A DNA stretch of 23,989 nt from a virus. The translations under genes and the position numbers were made by a program. Under the pieces are notes generated by a model. The model was not told the origin of the DNA. It saw only the letters and a program-made list of their open reading frames with translations, and made no database searches. Each line of letters begins with the position of its first letter. Positions within the stretch are counted from its first letter, which is position 1. Location: IMG/VR virus record IMGVR_UViG_3300029319_000510, positions 1 through 23,989 of that record, one strand, 5' to 3'. Below are positions 5,868 to 12,392 of the stretch, piece after piece.

Positions 5868-6243
5868 AGAACATACTGAAAAAGATTTAAAACTAAAATG
5901 TTTGGATCTTATAACAAAAACTTTTGTTGAGTTAGGACAAACTAAAGATGATAAAACATTGGTATTACTTGCACAAAGTTTGTATTATGATTTATTACAT
6001 GATTTTGGTAATTTAACTTTTGATGATATACAACAAGCGTTCCGTAATGGTGTACGTCATACTGATAAATTTGTACTAAATGTACAAACATATTATTTAT
6101 GGATTAAAGCACAAAGGAAACTTATTTGGGATAATGCAGATAAAGAACCAGCAAGACAAGATAAACGTTTACAATATAGAAGTAAAATAAATACTGGATT
6201 AAAAAACATTTCAAATGAAATTAAAAGAATTAAATCCAGTTAG
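5857..6243 (+). CDS. Replication-region protein, possible helicase-loader type
   Basis: A 128-residue helical protein without a known catalytic motif. The central stretch LTFDDIQQAFRNGVRHTDKF and NVQTYYLWIKAQRKLIW looks like that of short proteins coded beside the winged-helix replication gene in many Bacteroidota phages. Their role is not established; replication initiation or helicase loading is a guess from this fixed location. Its start lies inside the previous gene, giving an 11-base overlap, and its end overlaps the next gene by 29 bases. Confidence 0.6.
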   Translation: MKIKEHTEKDLKLKCLDLITKTFVELGQTKDDKTLVLLAQSLYYDLLHDFGNLTFDDIQQAFRNGVRHTDKFVLNVQTYYLWIKAQRKLIWDNADKEPARQDKRLQYRSKINTGLKNISNEIKRIKSS

Positions 6244-6400
6244 TAAAGCAAGATTTATAGTTGATGCAATGACTAAAAATGTTTTTATTGCAAATAAACT
6301 ATTAACAGGAATTACACACAATCTAACAGGAAAACAGATAAACCAATTATATAATGAATTACAAATAAAAGAAAACAAACAATTAAAACTAAAATTATGA
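6215..6400 (+). CDS. Small hypothetical protein in replication block
   Basis: A 61-residue basic protein (MKLKELNPVSKARFIVDAMT) with two amphipathic helices and a Lys-rich end. I do not recognise it. It starts 29 bases inside the previous gene in another frame and ends overlapping the ATG of the next gene (ATGA). Without it there would be a gap of about 150 bases in an otherwise seamless operon, so it is probably real. Function unknown. Confidence 0.6.
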   Translation: MKLKELNPVSKARFIVDAMTKNVFIANKLLTGITHNLTGKQINQLYNELQIKENKQLKLKL

Positions 6401-6699
6401 AAACAAAACACTATCACAACACAAACAATTTGAAAATTGAAGAATTTTTAAAAGCACAAAAGGCAAATATGAAACAAGAAGAAATAGTACGTTTTATATT
6501 TAAAAATACAATGTTCAGAAAATTAACAGCATCAGAAGTTTGGGAACATTTTAAAGCATACAAAAATGTACCTTTAACAAGTATAAGAAGAGCAATTAGC
6601 AATTTACAAAAAGAAGGATTTTTATTTAAATTATCTAAAACTAAAACAGGAATATACGGAAAACCTGAACACTTTTATACGATTATAAAAGAAATATAA
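6397..6699 (+). CDS. Winged-helix DNA-binding protein
   Basis: A 100-residue basic protein with a winged-helix layout: helix FLKAQKANMKQEEIVRFIF, then KLTASEVWEHF, a recognition helix VPLTSIRRAISNLQKEG and a wing FLFKLSKTKTGIYGKPEHFY. The 'TSIRR-I--L---G-L' core is typical of MarR- or FUR-like and phage replication wHTH domains. It could regulate transcription or help replication or recombination. It overlaps the previous gene by four bases and shares one base with the NinG-like gene (TAATG). The target site is not known. Confidence 0.6.
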   Translation: MKTKHYHNTNNLKIEEFLKAQKANMKQEEIVRFIFKNTMFRKLTASEVWEHFKAYKNVPLTSIRRAISNLQKEGFLFKLSKTKTGIYGKPEHFYTIIKEI

Positions 6700-7100
6700 T
6701 GAAAACAAAAACAATCAGTAAATTAAAAAAGGAACTTGATAAAATATTTAGTATTTATATTAGAACAAGATATGCTGATGATAATGGAATGGTAGAATGT
6801 TGGACATGTAGTGTGAAAAAACATTATAAAGAAATGCATGCTGGACATTTTATGAGTAGAAAACATTTACCTACACGTTTCCATGAAGATAATGTACAAG
6901 TACAATGTCCTAAATGCAATCTTTTTGGACAGGGGGAACAATACGCATTTGGTAAATTACTTGATATAAGAATTAAAGAAGGTTTAGCAGAGCATTTACA
7001 AACATTAAGTAAAGCAAGAATTAAATTTACAAGATCAGATTATTTAGAAATGATTGAAGAATACAAAGAAAAACTAGAATTATTAAAAAATAATTGTTAA
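6699..7100 (+). CDS. ninG: NinG/Rap-like recombination protein
   Basis: A 133-residue protein that matches the phage lambda NinG (Rap) recombination protein plan, an HNH-like, zinc-bearing nuclease that cuts branched recombination intermediates. Seen: CWTC (Cys34, Cys37), HAGHFMSR with His47 and His50, a third His56, and CPKCN (Cys70, Cys73, Asn74), followed by helices. The spacing of Cys pairs around the His motif fits a zinc-stabilised beta-beta-alpha metal fold. A basic N-terminal helix (MKTKTISKLKKELDKIFS) is also typical. It ends the replication/recombination block; a possible promoter follows. Confidence 0.8.
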   Translation: MKTKTISKLKKELDKIFSIYIRTRYADDNGMVECWTCSVKKHYKEMHAGHFMSRKHLPTRFHEDNVQVQCPKCNLFGQGEQYAFGKLLDIRIKEGLAEHLQTLSKARIKFTRSDYLEMIEEYKEKLELLKNNC

Positions 7101-7114
7101 TAACTTTTTATTTA

Positions 7115-7150
7115 GTTGTGCTTTTTGTGGATTTATTTTAATCTATTTTG
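7115..7150 (+). promoter_or_regulatory. Possible second Bacteroidota-like promoter
   Basis: The 56-base gap before ATG 7157 has TTG at 7115-7117 and TTTTTG at 7122-7127, and a TATTTTG at 7144-7150 that is one base shorter than the TAnnTTTG box. Spacing is 16 or 26 bases depending on the TTG used, so it is a weak match. The 12-mer AATTGTTAATAA (7092-7103), also found beside the 2.7-kb promoter, lies just upstream. Transcripts from it would start almost at the start codon. Confidence 0.3.
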
Positions 7151-7156
7151 TATCAC

Positions 7157-7513
7157 ATGAAAATACATTATGTAAATTACCAACACGAAATGATATTACG
7201 CCCTTATTTAGATTTCGTAAAAAACAGTATAAAAGCAGTAGTACATGAAGAAAGTAAATTAATTGATTACATGTCTATATACAATGCAATTATAGAATAT
7301 TCCAATAATTATGATTGTATAACAAATGATGGTAATTTTTATGATTATCTAAATATAATACCCTTACAAATATCCACTATGACAAGTGGATTTTTTTGTG
7401 GTTATGAAAACAAATCAAATCAACATGAAGTAACAGTATATAGAGAATTGTTAGGACAATATGCAGCAAGAGTAATAGGAGAATTAAAAGAAATAAAAAT
7501 ATCACATGAGTGA
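7157..7513 (+). CDS. Hypothetical protein, 118 residues
   Basis: Not recognised. I chose ATG 7157 (MKIHYVNYQHEMILRPYLDF) over the TTG at 7148, because TTG would overlap the candidate -7 box and is a rare start. The protein is rich in Tyr, Asn and Ile, with helical stretches and no membrane segment or metal motif. It follows the possible second promoter and overlaps the sigma-like gene by eight bases. Given that place it may be a middle gene, but nothing specific can be said about its function. Confidence 0.65.
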   Translation: MKIHYVNYQHEMILRPYLDFVKNSIKAVVHEESKLIDYMSIYNAIIEYSNNYDCITNDGNFYDYLNIIPLQISTMTSGFFCGYENKSNQHEVTVYRELLGQYAARVIGELKEIKISHE

Positions 7514-8048
7514 TTTAAAAAAAACATTAGTAGAATTACGCAAAGTGTTTAATGGAATTGCTGGACAGTATTGCGGTAAACAAGATCAAATAGATGATGC
7601 GGTACAAATGTTATATGAAATGTTTTTTACCATGAATCAACAAACATTAAACAAAATATACGATAAAGATGGTAAAGATGGATTAATTAAATATGCAGCT
7701 GTTACAATTAGAAGATATTTTACATCAAGTAAAAATAAATACTATTATACATACAGGAGATATTACGAAAATTTAAAAGTAAATAACGTATATGATTATA
7801 ATTTTATTATAGATAATTATACAGATAATACAGATACAAAAGAAAAATGGGAATATTTTGAACAATTAGATACTGAATTGGATAAAATGTACTGGTATGA
7901 TCAGGAAATATACAAATTGTATTATAGTGTTGATAGTAAAGAAACATTAGATACACTCGCAAAGAAAACAGGAATAAGTAGGAACAGTTTATTTACAACA
8001 ATAGACAATGTACGTAAAACATTGATTGAAAATTTAAAAGATGAGTAA
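7506..8048 (+). CDS. Sigma-70-like factor of phage type
   Basis: A 180-residue protein with the two-domain plan of small sigma factors. Residues about 14-75 resemble region 2: QYCGKQDQIDDAVQMLYEMF, then a helix up to IKYAAVTIRRYF. A charged linker follows. Residues about 145-175 form a region-4 helix-turn-helix: ETLDTLAKKTGISRNSLFTT then IDNVRKTLIENL. It would bind host RNA polymerase and direct it to phage promoters, fitting a switch from early to late genes. The aromatic-rich middle (KYYYTYRRYYENL) is unusual. Other possibility: an HTH regulator that only looks like sigma. Its start codon is eight bases inside the preceding gene. Confidence 0.6.
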   Translation: MSDLKKTLVELRKVFNGIAGQYCGKQDQIDDAVQMLYEMFFTMNQQTLNKIYDKDGKDGLIKYAAVTIRRYFTSSKNKYYYTYRRYYENLKVNNVYDYNFIIDNYTDNTDTKEKWEYFEQLDTELDKMYWYDQEIYKLYYSVDSKETLDTLAKKTGISRNSLFTTIDNVRKTLIENLKDE

Positions 8049-8442
8049 TTTTTTTGTAGATAAAAAAACATATAATGAAAGGTTAGATGTATGCAGAACA
8101 TGTGAACATTTATTTAAATCTACAATGACATGTAAAAAATGCGGTTGTTTTATGAGAATAAAAGCAAGTATTGGAATCATGTCATGTCCTATGAAATATT
8201 GGGGATCAATAACAACAAAAAAACAAACTAAAGAAATACCAGAACATTTAAAAAAACAAATAATTGATGTTTGGGAAGATATAAAAACAGGAGAAGCAAA
8301 AACAAAAGAAGCGAAACAAAAAATGATTGAATTACATAATACAATATACAATACAGGATTTAGGATAAACACATCATGTGGAAGTTGTTTATCACAATGT
8401 TATAACGGAATAAAGAAATTATATGAGGAAATTAATAGCTAA
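8041..8442 (+). CDS. Zinc-ribbon-like conserved phage protein
   Basis: A 133-residue protein with two Cys clusters. The first has Cys18-x2-Cys21, Cys31-x2-Cys34-x-Cys36 and Cys49 (RTCEH, CKKCGCFM, MSCPMKYW), the layout of a small zinc ribbon common in Bacteroidota phage genomes and often labelled DUF6171-like. The second, at the C-terminus, has Cys113, Cys116 and Cys120 (TSCGSCLSQC) followed by a helix. The middle is Lys-rich and helical. Function unknown; binding of nucleic acid or a protein partner is inferred. It overlaps the sigma-like gene by eight bases, so the two are probably coexpressed. Confidence 0.7.
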   Translation: MSNFFVDKKTYNERLDVCRTCEHLFKSTMTCKKCGCFMRIKASIGIMSCPMKYWGSITTKKQTKEIPEHLKKQIIDVWEDIKTGEAKTKEAKQKMIELHNTIYNTGFRINTSCGSCLSQCYNGIKKLYEEINS

Positions 8443-8542
8443 AAGGAAAACAATTAAGAAAAAAAGGAAAGGAATACATAGTAAAAATGCAAGTAAAGGA
8501 CAAAATGGATATAAAAAAAAGTACAGAGGGCAAGGCAAATAA
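8423..8542 (+). CDS. Very basic 39-residue protein
   Basis: A short frame from ATG 8423 to TAA 8540-8542. It begins MRKLIAKRKTIKKKRKGIHS and ends YKKKYRGQGK. About half the residues are Lys or Arg. Tiny proteins ending in a 'HSK-ASK...YKKKYRGQGK' pattern recur in Bacteroidota phages in my experience, which supports it as real although the function is unknown. Charge suggests nucleic-acid or ribosome binding. It overlaps the zinc-ribbon gene by 20 bases and, depending on the start used, the DUF3310-like gene downstream. Confidence 0.6.
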   Translation: MRKLIAKRKTIKKKRKGIHSKNASKGQNGYKKKYRGQGK

Positions 8543-8573
8543 AAGTAAATACTATTACGAATTTGATAGAAAT

Positions 8574-8858
8574 ATGGACAACGCAAAACAAATGAACCAA
8601 TTAAATTCAAAAATGTTATTGACAAAAGAAGAATTAGGATTGGTTAGCAGAATACCAGAATATTATAAAGGTAAAAATGGATATGAAGCACGTAAAGTAT
8701 GCGATAATTTTAATTTGAGTTATCATTTAGGAACCGCAGTTACCTACATTTTAAGATCATACCACAAACACGATACACCAATTGAATGTTTACAAAAAGC
8801 AATTAATCATTTACATTTTGAAATTGAAAAATATGAAGAATTGGAGAAAGGCAGGTAG
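8574..8858 (+). CDS. DUF3310-like protein
   Basis: The frame extends upstream to ATG 8487 or 8505. I prefer ATG 8574 (MDNAKQMNQLNSKMLLTKEE), because the extra N-terminal residues are a Lys-rich stretch read out of frame over the basic gene 8423-8542; this is not certain. The core NLSYHLGTAVTYILRSYHKH followed by ECLQKAINHLHFEIEKYEEL matches the DUF3310 pattern 'L-F--GN-VKYI-R---K---EDL-KA--YL--', found in many phages as a protein of unknown function. It ends overlapping the next gene by 26 bases. A helical cytoplasmic protein; role unknown. Confidence 0.6.
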   Translation: MDNAKQMNQLNSKMLLTKEELGLVSRIPEYYKGKNGYEARKVCDNFNLSYHLGTAVTYILRSYHKHDTPIECLQKAINHLHFEIEKYEELEKGR

Positions 8859-9015
8859 GAAAACAAAAAAATACTACTACAAACCAAGTATTGTAAAAAA
8901 CGGAAAATTAGTTATACCTGAAATAATTAACGAGGATTATGGATTTGAAATGCAGTTTGGTATTGAGGAGAAACATGTGAAAGATGAAATACAATTTTTA
9001 AAAAATAAAAAATAG
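8833..9015 (+). CDS. Hypothetical basic protein, 60 residues
   Basis: Not recognised. Starting at ATG 8833 it reads MKNWRKAGRKTKKYYYKPSI. The N-terminal third is very basic, and the rest is more acidic (IINEDYGFEMQFGIEEKHVK). An earlier in-frame ATG at 8782 would put more of it on top of the DUF3310-like gene. The 26-base overlap with that gene and the 3-base gap to the next are in keeping with the operon. No domain or membrane segment is visible. Confidence 0.6.
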   Translation: MKNWRKAGRKTKKYYYKPSIVKNGKLVIPEIINEDYGFEMQFGIEEKHVKDEIQFLKNKK

Positions 9016-9018
9016 AAT

Positions 9019-9246
9019 ATGAAGTTTATTTGTAACATCTGTAATAGTACACTAGATATATACAAAGTTAAATTTACAGCAACAAATAAAGGATTAGTAT
9101 GCAAAGATGCAATGTGTTGTAATGAATACATGGTACAAATTAAAACAGAGGAATACAAAGGATTTCCAGATATAAGAAGAAATGAGGAACACATGAACGG
9201 GGATAAATTGTGGAATGATTTTAAATATAACAATACTGAAAAATAA
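9019..9246 (+). CDS. Small zinc-finger-like protein
   Basis: A 75-residue protein with CNIC at 5-8 and a second cysteine group, Cys28 and Cys33-Cys34, separated by a short beta-like segment (YKVKFTATNKGLVCK). That spacing fits a zinc ribbon. The following part (YMVQIKTEEYKGFPDIRRNE) recalls small proteins I have seen in Bacteroidota phages with the layout 'C-xx-C ... GFP--R-EE', of unknown function. It is the last gene before the ParB-like gene and the repeated start-context element. Metal binding is inferred from cysteine spacing. Confidence 0.65.
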   Translation: MKFICNICNSTLDIYKVKFTATNKGLVCKDAMCCNEYMVQIKTEEYKGFPDIRRNEEHMNGDKLWNDFKYNNTEK

Positions 9247-9261
9247 AAATTAAATAAATAC

Positions 9262-9274
9262 TTTATATATTATG
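9262..9274 (+). promoter_or_regulatory. Repeated start-context element, copy 2 (TTTATATATTATG)
   Basis: Exact second copy of the 13-base string, ending in the ATG of the ParB-like gene. It lies in a 25-base gap, so it may mark the start of a new transcription or translation unit. Confidence 0.45.
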
Positions 9275-9799
9275 AATAAAAAAGTAAAAATCAACAAGTT
9301 AAAACCAAATATTGCAAATCCAAGAAATATAAAAAACGCAAAATTTAAACAATTAGTACAAAGTATTAAAGATTTTCCTGAGATGTTAGAGATAAGACCA
9401 ATTGTTGTAAATAGTGATATGTTGATATTAGGAGGTAACATGCGACATAAAGCAGCAATTGAAGCTGGACTAACTGAAATACCTATAAAAATAGCAAACA
9501 ATATTACAAAAGAACAAGAACAGGAATTTATTATAAAAGATAATGTAGGGTTTGGAGAGTGGGAATGGGATTTACTAGCAAACGAATGGAGTAGTTATGA
9601 GTTAAAGGATTGGGGTTTAGATGTATGGCAAAATGAAGATGATATTGCAGATATTGAAGAAATTACAACATTTAGTGAAAGTGTTAATTTTATTATCAAA
9701 TGTGAAGATCAAAAACAATTAGAAGAATTACAAAGTAAATTAAATACAGATACAGCAAAATTAGATTATGATACTTTTATATTAAAAGCCGCATTATGA
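9272..9799 (+). CDS. ParB/Srx-domain protein
   Basis: A 175-residue protein whose first 85 residues form a ParB N-terminal/sulfiredoxin-like domain: NPRNI at about 16-20, the helix FKQLVQSIKDF, IRPIVVNSDMLILGGNMRHK with the signature GGNMR at 54-58, then AAIEAGLTEIPIKI and an ITKEQEQEFIIKDN helix. This fold includes DNA-binding ParB proteins, nucleases, NTP-using enzymes and sulfiredoxin. In phages it is often beside, or fused to, DNA-modifying enzymes. Here the C-terminal part has no methyltransferase motif. It is followed, with a four-base overlap, by a glycosyltransferase-like gene, suggesting a shared job in DNA modification or host DNA attack. Its activity cannot be read from sequence. 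Confidence 0.72.
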   Translation: MNKKVKINKLKPNIANPRNIKNAKFKQLVQSIKDFPEMLEIRPIVVNSDMLILGGNMRHKAAIEAGLTEIPIKIANNITKEQEQEFIIKDNVGFGEWEWDLLANEWSSYELKDWGLDVWQNEDDIADIEEITTFSESVNFIIKCEDQKQLEELQSKLNTDTAKLDYDTFILKAAL

Positions 9800-10725
9800 G
9801 AATTGCATTAATAGAAGTATATCCTAATAAAAAACTAAATAAAGCAAATGCAATAGATGCACATTTACGAAACGCAATTATTATATCAGATTATTTAGAA
9901 GCAGATTTATTATGTGTTGAAAGTGATTTTATTAAAGCACATAAAAAACAATATGATGTACTTGTATTATGTTTTGCAACACATTACGCACCATTTAAAA
10001 TGATAAAAAAATTAGTATCAAACAATCCTAATGCAAGAAAAATAGTTATTTCAAATGATGTTAATTTTGTTAGTAGTATTGGAGGATTTAGACCATATAC
10101 ACTAATTGCAGGATACGAATGTAAAAAACAAAAAAACGAAATAGCAGCACATACACTGAATATAAATTTATTATTAGCTGATCATGCTAATGAATTAACA
10201 AAGAAAAAATACGATTGTATATATTACGGTACATTTAGAAAGGATAGACAAAACTACTTTACCAAGTATTTACAAAATGATATATATCTATCTACATCAC
10301 CTAAAAATTTTAAGAAGTTTAAAGCAATTGGATGCAATCCTAAATACATAACAAAGTTAAGTTGGAGAAAACAAAAAGAAACATTGAATTTATTTAGATA
10401 CCAATTATACATTGAAGATAATTTAACAAATGAAGTATTTTGTAATTTAGCTAATAGGTGGTATGAAGCTGGTATATGTAACAATGTTGTATTTTTTGAT
10501 GCTAACTGTAGAAACACAATAAATAAAAGTGAGTTACAAAATCATGCAGATACAGTAGAAAATTATATTGTAAATAGTTATGAAGAATTACAAGACAAAA
10601 TAAAAGAATGTAATAAAGATTTTGATAAACATTTAGCAATACAAAAAGCGTGGAGAATAGGTGAACAATTTAGAAGAAAGGAAATGATGAAAGAATTAAA
10701 AGACATTATAAATGGAACAAAATAG
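9796..10725 (+). CDS. Beta-glucosyltransferase-like protein (putative DNA modification)
   Basis: A 309-residue protein with the layout of the T4 beta-glucosyltransferase-type GT-B fold. The N-terminal Rossmann-like half has IALIEVYPN and YDVLVLCFATHY. Then comes YDCIYYGTFRKDRQ at about 139-152, aligning by eye with the T4 segment that begins the nucleotide-sugar domain (VIYGGSFRSGQR). After that, RYQLYIEDNLTNEVFCNLAN at 201-220 and WYEAGICNNVVFFD resemble the T4 IIGDKNYNDNFITLR-WE region, and YIVNSYEELQDKI mirrors YVNNRAELIDRV. It may transfer a sugar to a modified base in DNA. No gene for making a hydroxymethylated base is visible, so its acceptor is unclear. It could instead be another glycosyltransferase. 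Confidence 0.55.
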   Translation: MRIALIEVYPNKKLNKANAIDAHLRNAIIISDYLEADLLCVESDFIKAHKKQYDVLVLCFATHYAPFKMIKKLVSNNPNARKIVISNDVNFVSSIGGFRPYTLIAGYECKKQKNEIAAHTLNINLLLADHANELTKKKYDCIYYGTFRKDRQNYFTKYLQNDIYLSTSPKNFKKFKAIGCNPKYITKLSWRKQKETLNLFRYQLYIEDNLTNEVFCNLANRWYEAGICNNVVFFDANCRNTINKSELQNHADTVENYIVNSYEELQDKIKECNKDFDKHLAIQKAWRIGEQFRRKEMMKELKDIINGTK

Positions 10726-11059
10726 AACAAAGATCAATAAAAAAAGAATGTTAAAGGCACTAGAAGCATCACTAGGAGTAACTACAACAGCGTTAAAAAA
10801 AGCTGAATTATCAAGAACAAACTATTATAAATGGTTAAAAGAAGATGAAGAATTTGCAGCTAAGGTTGCAGAAATAGAAAATATACAAAAAGATTTTGTT
10901 AAATCTAAATTTTTAGAAGCAGTATCAGACAAAGTACCAAGTGTATTGATTCATGCAACAAAACATGTATTAGGTTGGAGTGAAACAAAAAAGCTTGATA
11001 TAACAAGTGGTGAAGAACCAGTTAAAATAAATATCAATATTGAAGGAATTGAATATTAA
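10712..11059 (+). CDS. terS: Terminase small subunit
   Basis: A 115-residue protein with a helix-turn-helix at about residues 12-42: LEASLGVTTTALKKAELSRT, then NYYKWLKEDEEF. The pattern 'S---Y--WLKED--F' is usual for terminase small subunits, which recognise viral DNA and regulate packaging. A coiled helix (KVAEIENIQKDFVKSKFLEA) and a short tail follow. It lies directly upstream of the large subunit gene and overlaps it by 20 bases, the standard order. Its start overlaps the glycosyltransferase-like gene by 14 bases. Confidence 0.72.
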   Translation: MEQNRTKINKKRMLKALEASLGVTTTALKKAELSRTNYYKWLKEDEEFAAKVAEIENIQKDFVKSKFLEAVSDKVPSVLIHATKHVLGWSETKKLDITSGEEPVKININIEGIEY

Positions 11060-12359
11060 CCCTACCTTTTTTAATAATCAAAAACTAGCATTAAAATACC
11101 TATTTGATAAAACAACAAGTGAAATACTTTTTGGAGGAGCGGCAGGTGGAGGAAAATCATTTATAGGTTGTGCATGGTTAATATTGATGTGCTTAAAATA
11201 TCCTAACACACGTTATTTGATGGGTAGGAGTAAACTTGACAATTTAAAGAAAACTACTTTTAACACGTTTTTGGAGATATGTACAAAATGGAATATTGAA
11301 GCAAACAAACATTATCAATTTAATGGTAGTAGTAACATAGTTACGTTTTTTAATGGTTCAGAAATACTACTAAAGGATTTGTTCCACTATCCTTCGGATC
11401 CAAATTATGATAGTTTGGGATCATTAGAAATTACAGGAGCATTTTTAGATGAAGTAAATCAAATTACAGAAAAAGCAAAGAATATTGTAAATAGTAGGAT
11501 AAGGTACAAACTAGATATTAATAATTTAATACCTAAAACTATAATGACTTGTAACCCAGCAAAGAATTGGGTATATCAAAGTTTTTACAGACCTAGTGTG
11601 GAGAATAAATTACCTGAACACATGAAGTTTATACAAAGTTTAGTTGGTGATAATCCCTATATTTCAAAACATTATGAAACACAATTATTAAAACTTGATG
11701 AAATTAGTAAACAAAGATTACTATACGGAAATTGGGAGTATAACGCAAATGAAGATAATCTAATTAATTACGATAGTATATTAAACACATTTGAACAAAC
11801 AGGAAAAGTAGGTGATAAATACATAACAGCTGATATTGCACGTTTTGGTAATGATAAAACAGTTATAATGTATTGGGAAGGATTACACGTAAAACACATT
11901 AAAACATTTGATAAAAGTTCTATTACACAAGTAGCACAAGAAATAAGGAACATACAACAAAATGAAGGTGTAAATTTACGTAACATTATAGTTGATGAAG
12001 ATGGTGTAGGAGGTGGTTGTGTAGATATACTTAGATGTAAAGGATTTATTAATAATGGTAAGCCACTAAAAGGAGAAAATTATCAGAATTTAAAAACACA
12101 ATGTTATTACAAACTAGCTGATTTAATAAATAAAGGACAAATTGGTATAACTACAAAAGATATAATGGTTAAAAAATACATTATTGAAGAATTGGAACAA
12201 GTTAGGAGTAAAGATATTGACAAGGACAAGAAATTACAAATACTACAAAAGGACAAAGTTAAAACAATATTAGAACGATCACCTGATTATAGTGATGCGT
12301 TAATGATGCGTATGTATTACGAAATAGATAATAACTTTGGTAAATACTTTGTACAGTAA
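11040..12359 (+). CDS. terL: Terminase large subunit (non-ATG start)
   Basis: The packaging motor of the phage: a two-domain ATPase and nuclease, about 439 residues. Seen: Walker A GGAAGGGKS at 32-40; Walker B AFLDE at 134-138 (Asp137, Glu138); coupling motif TCNP at 170-173; nuclease acids Asp265 (ITADIARFG) and Asp319 (IIVDEDGVGGG), with a likely third acid near the C-terminus in SPDYSDAL. It drives DNA into the prohead and cuts it. Start: in this frame no ATG or GTG lies between the upstream stop at 11028-11030 and Walker A. TTG 11040 or TTG 11049 are the only ordinary candidates, both inside the small-subunit gene. The length fits the family. Confidence 0.92.
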   Translation: MKELNINPTFFNNQKLALKYLFDKTTSEILFGGAAGGGKSFIGCAWLILMCLKYPNTRYLMGRSKLDNLKKTTFNTFLEICTKWNIEANKHYQFNGSSNIVTFFNGSEILLKDLFHYPSDPNYDSLGSLEITGAFLDEVNQITEKAKNIVNSRIRYKLDINNLIPKTIMTCNPAKNWVYQSFYRPSVENKLPEHMKFIQSLVGDNPYISKHYETQLLKLDEISKQRLLYGNWEYNANEDNLINYDSILNTFEQTGKVGDKYITADIARFGNDKTVIMYWEGLHVKHIKTFDKSSITQVAQEIRNIQQNEGVNLRNIIVDEDGVGGGCVDILRCKGFINNGKPLKGENYQNLKTQCYYKLADLINKGQIGITTKDIMVKKYIIEELEQVRSKDIDKDKKLQILQKDKVKTILERSPDYSDALMMRMYYEIDNNFGKYFVQ

Positions 12360-12379
12360 ACGAAAATCCATTAATCCCC

Positions 12380-12392
12380 TTTATATATTATG
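12380..12392 (+). promoter_or_regulatory. Repeated start-context element, copy 3 (TTTATATATTATG)
   Basis: Exact third copy of the 13-base string, ending in the ATG at 12390, in the 30-base gap after the terminase gene. It is preceded by a C run (AATCCCC). It may start the tail-gene transcription or translation unit. Confidence 0.45.
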
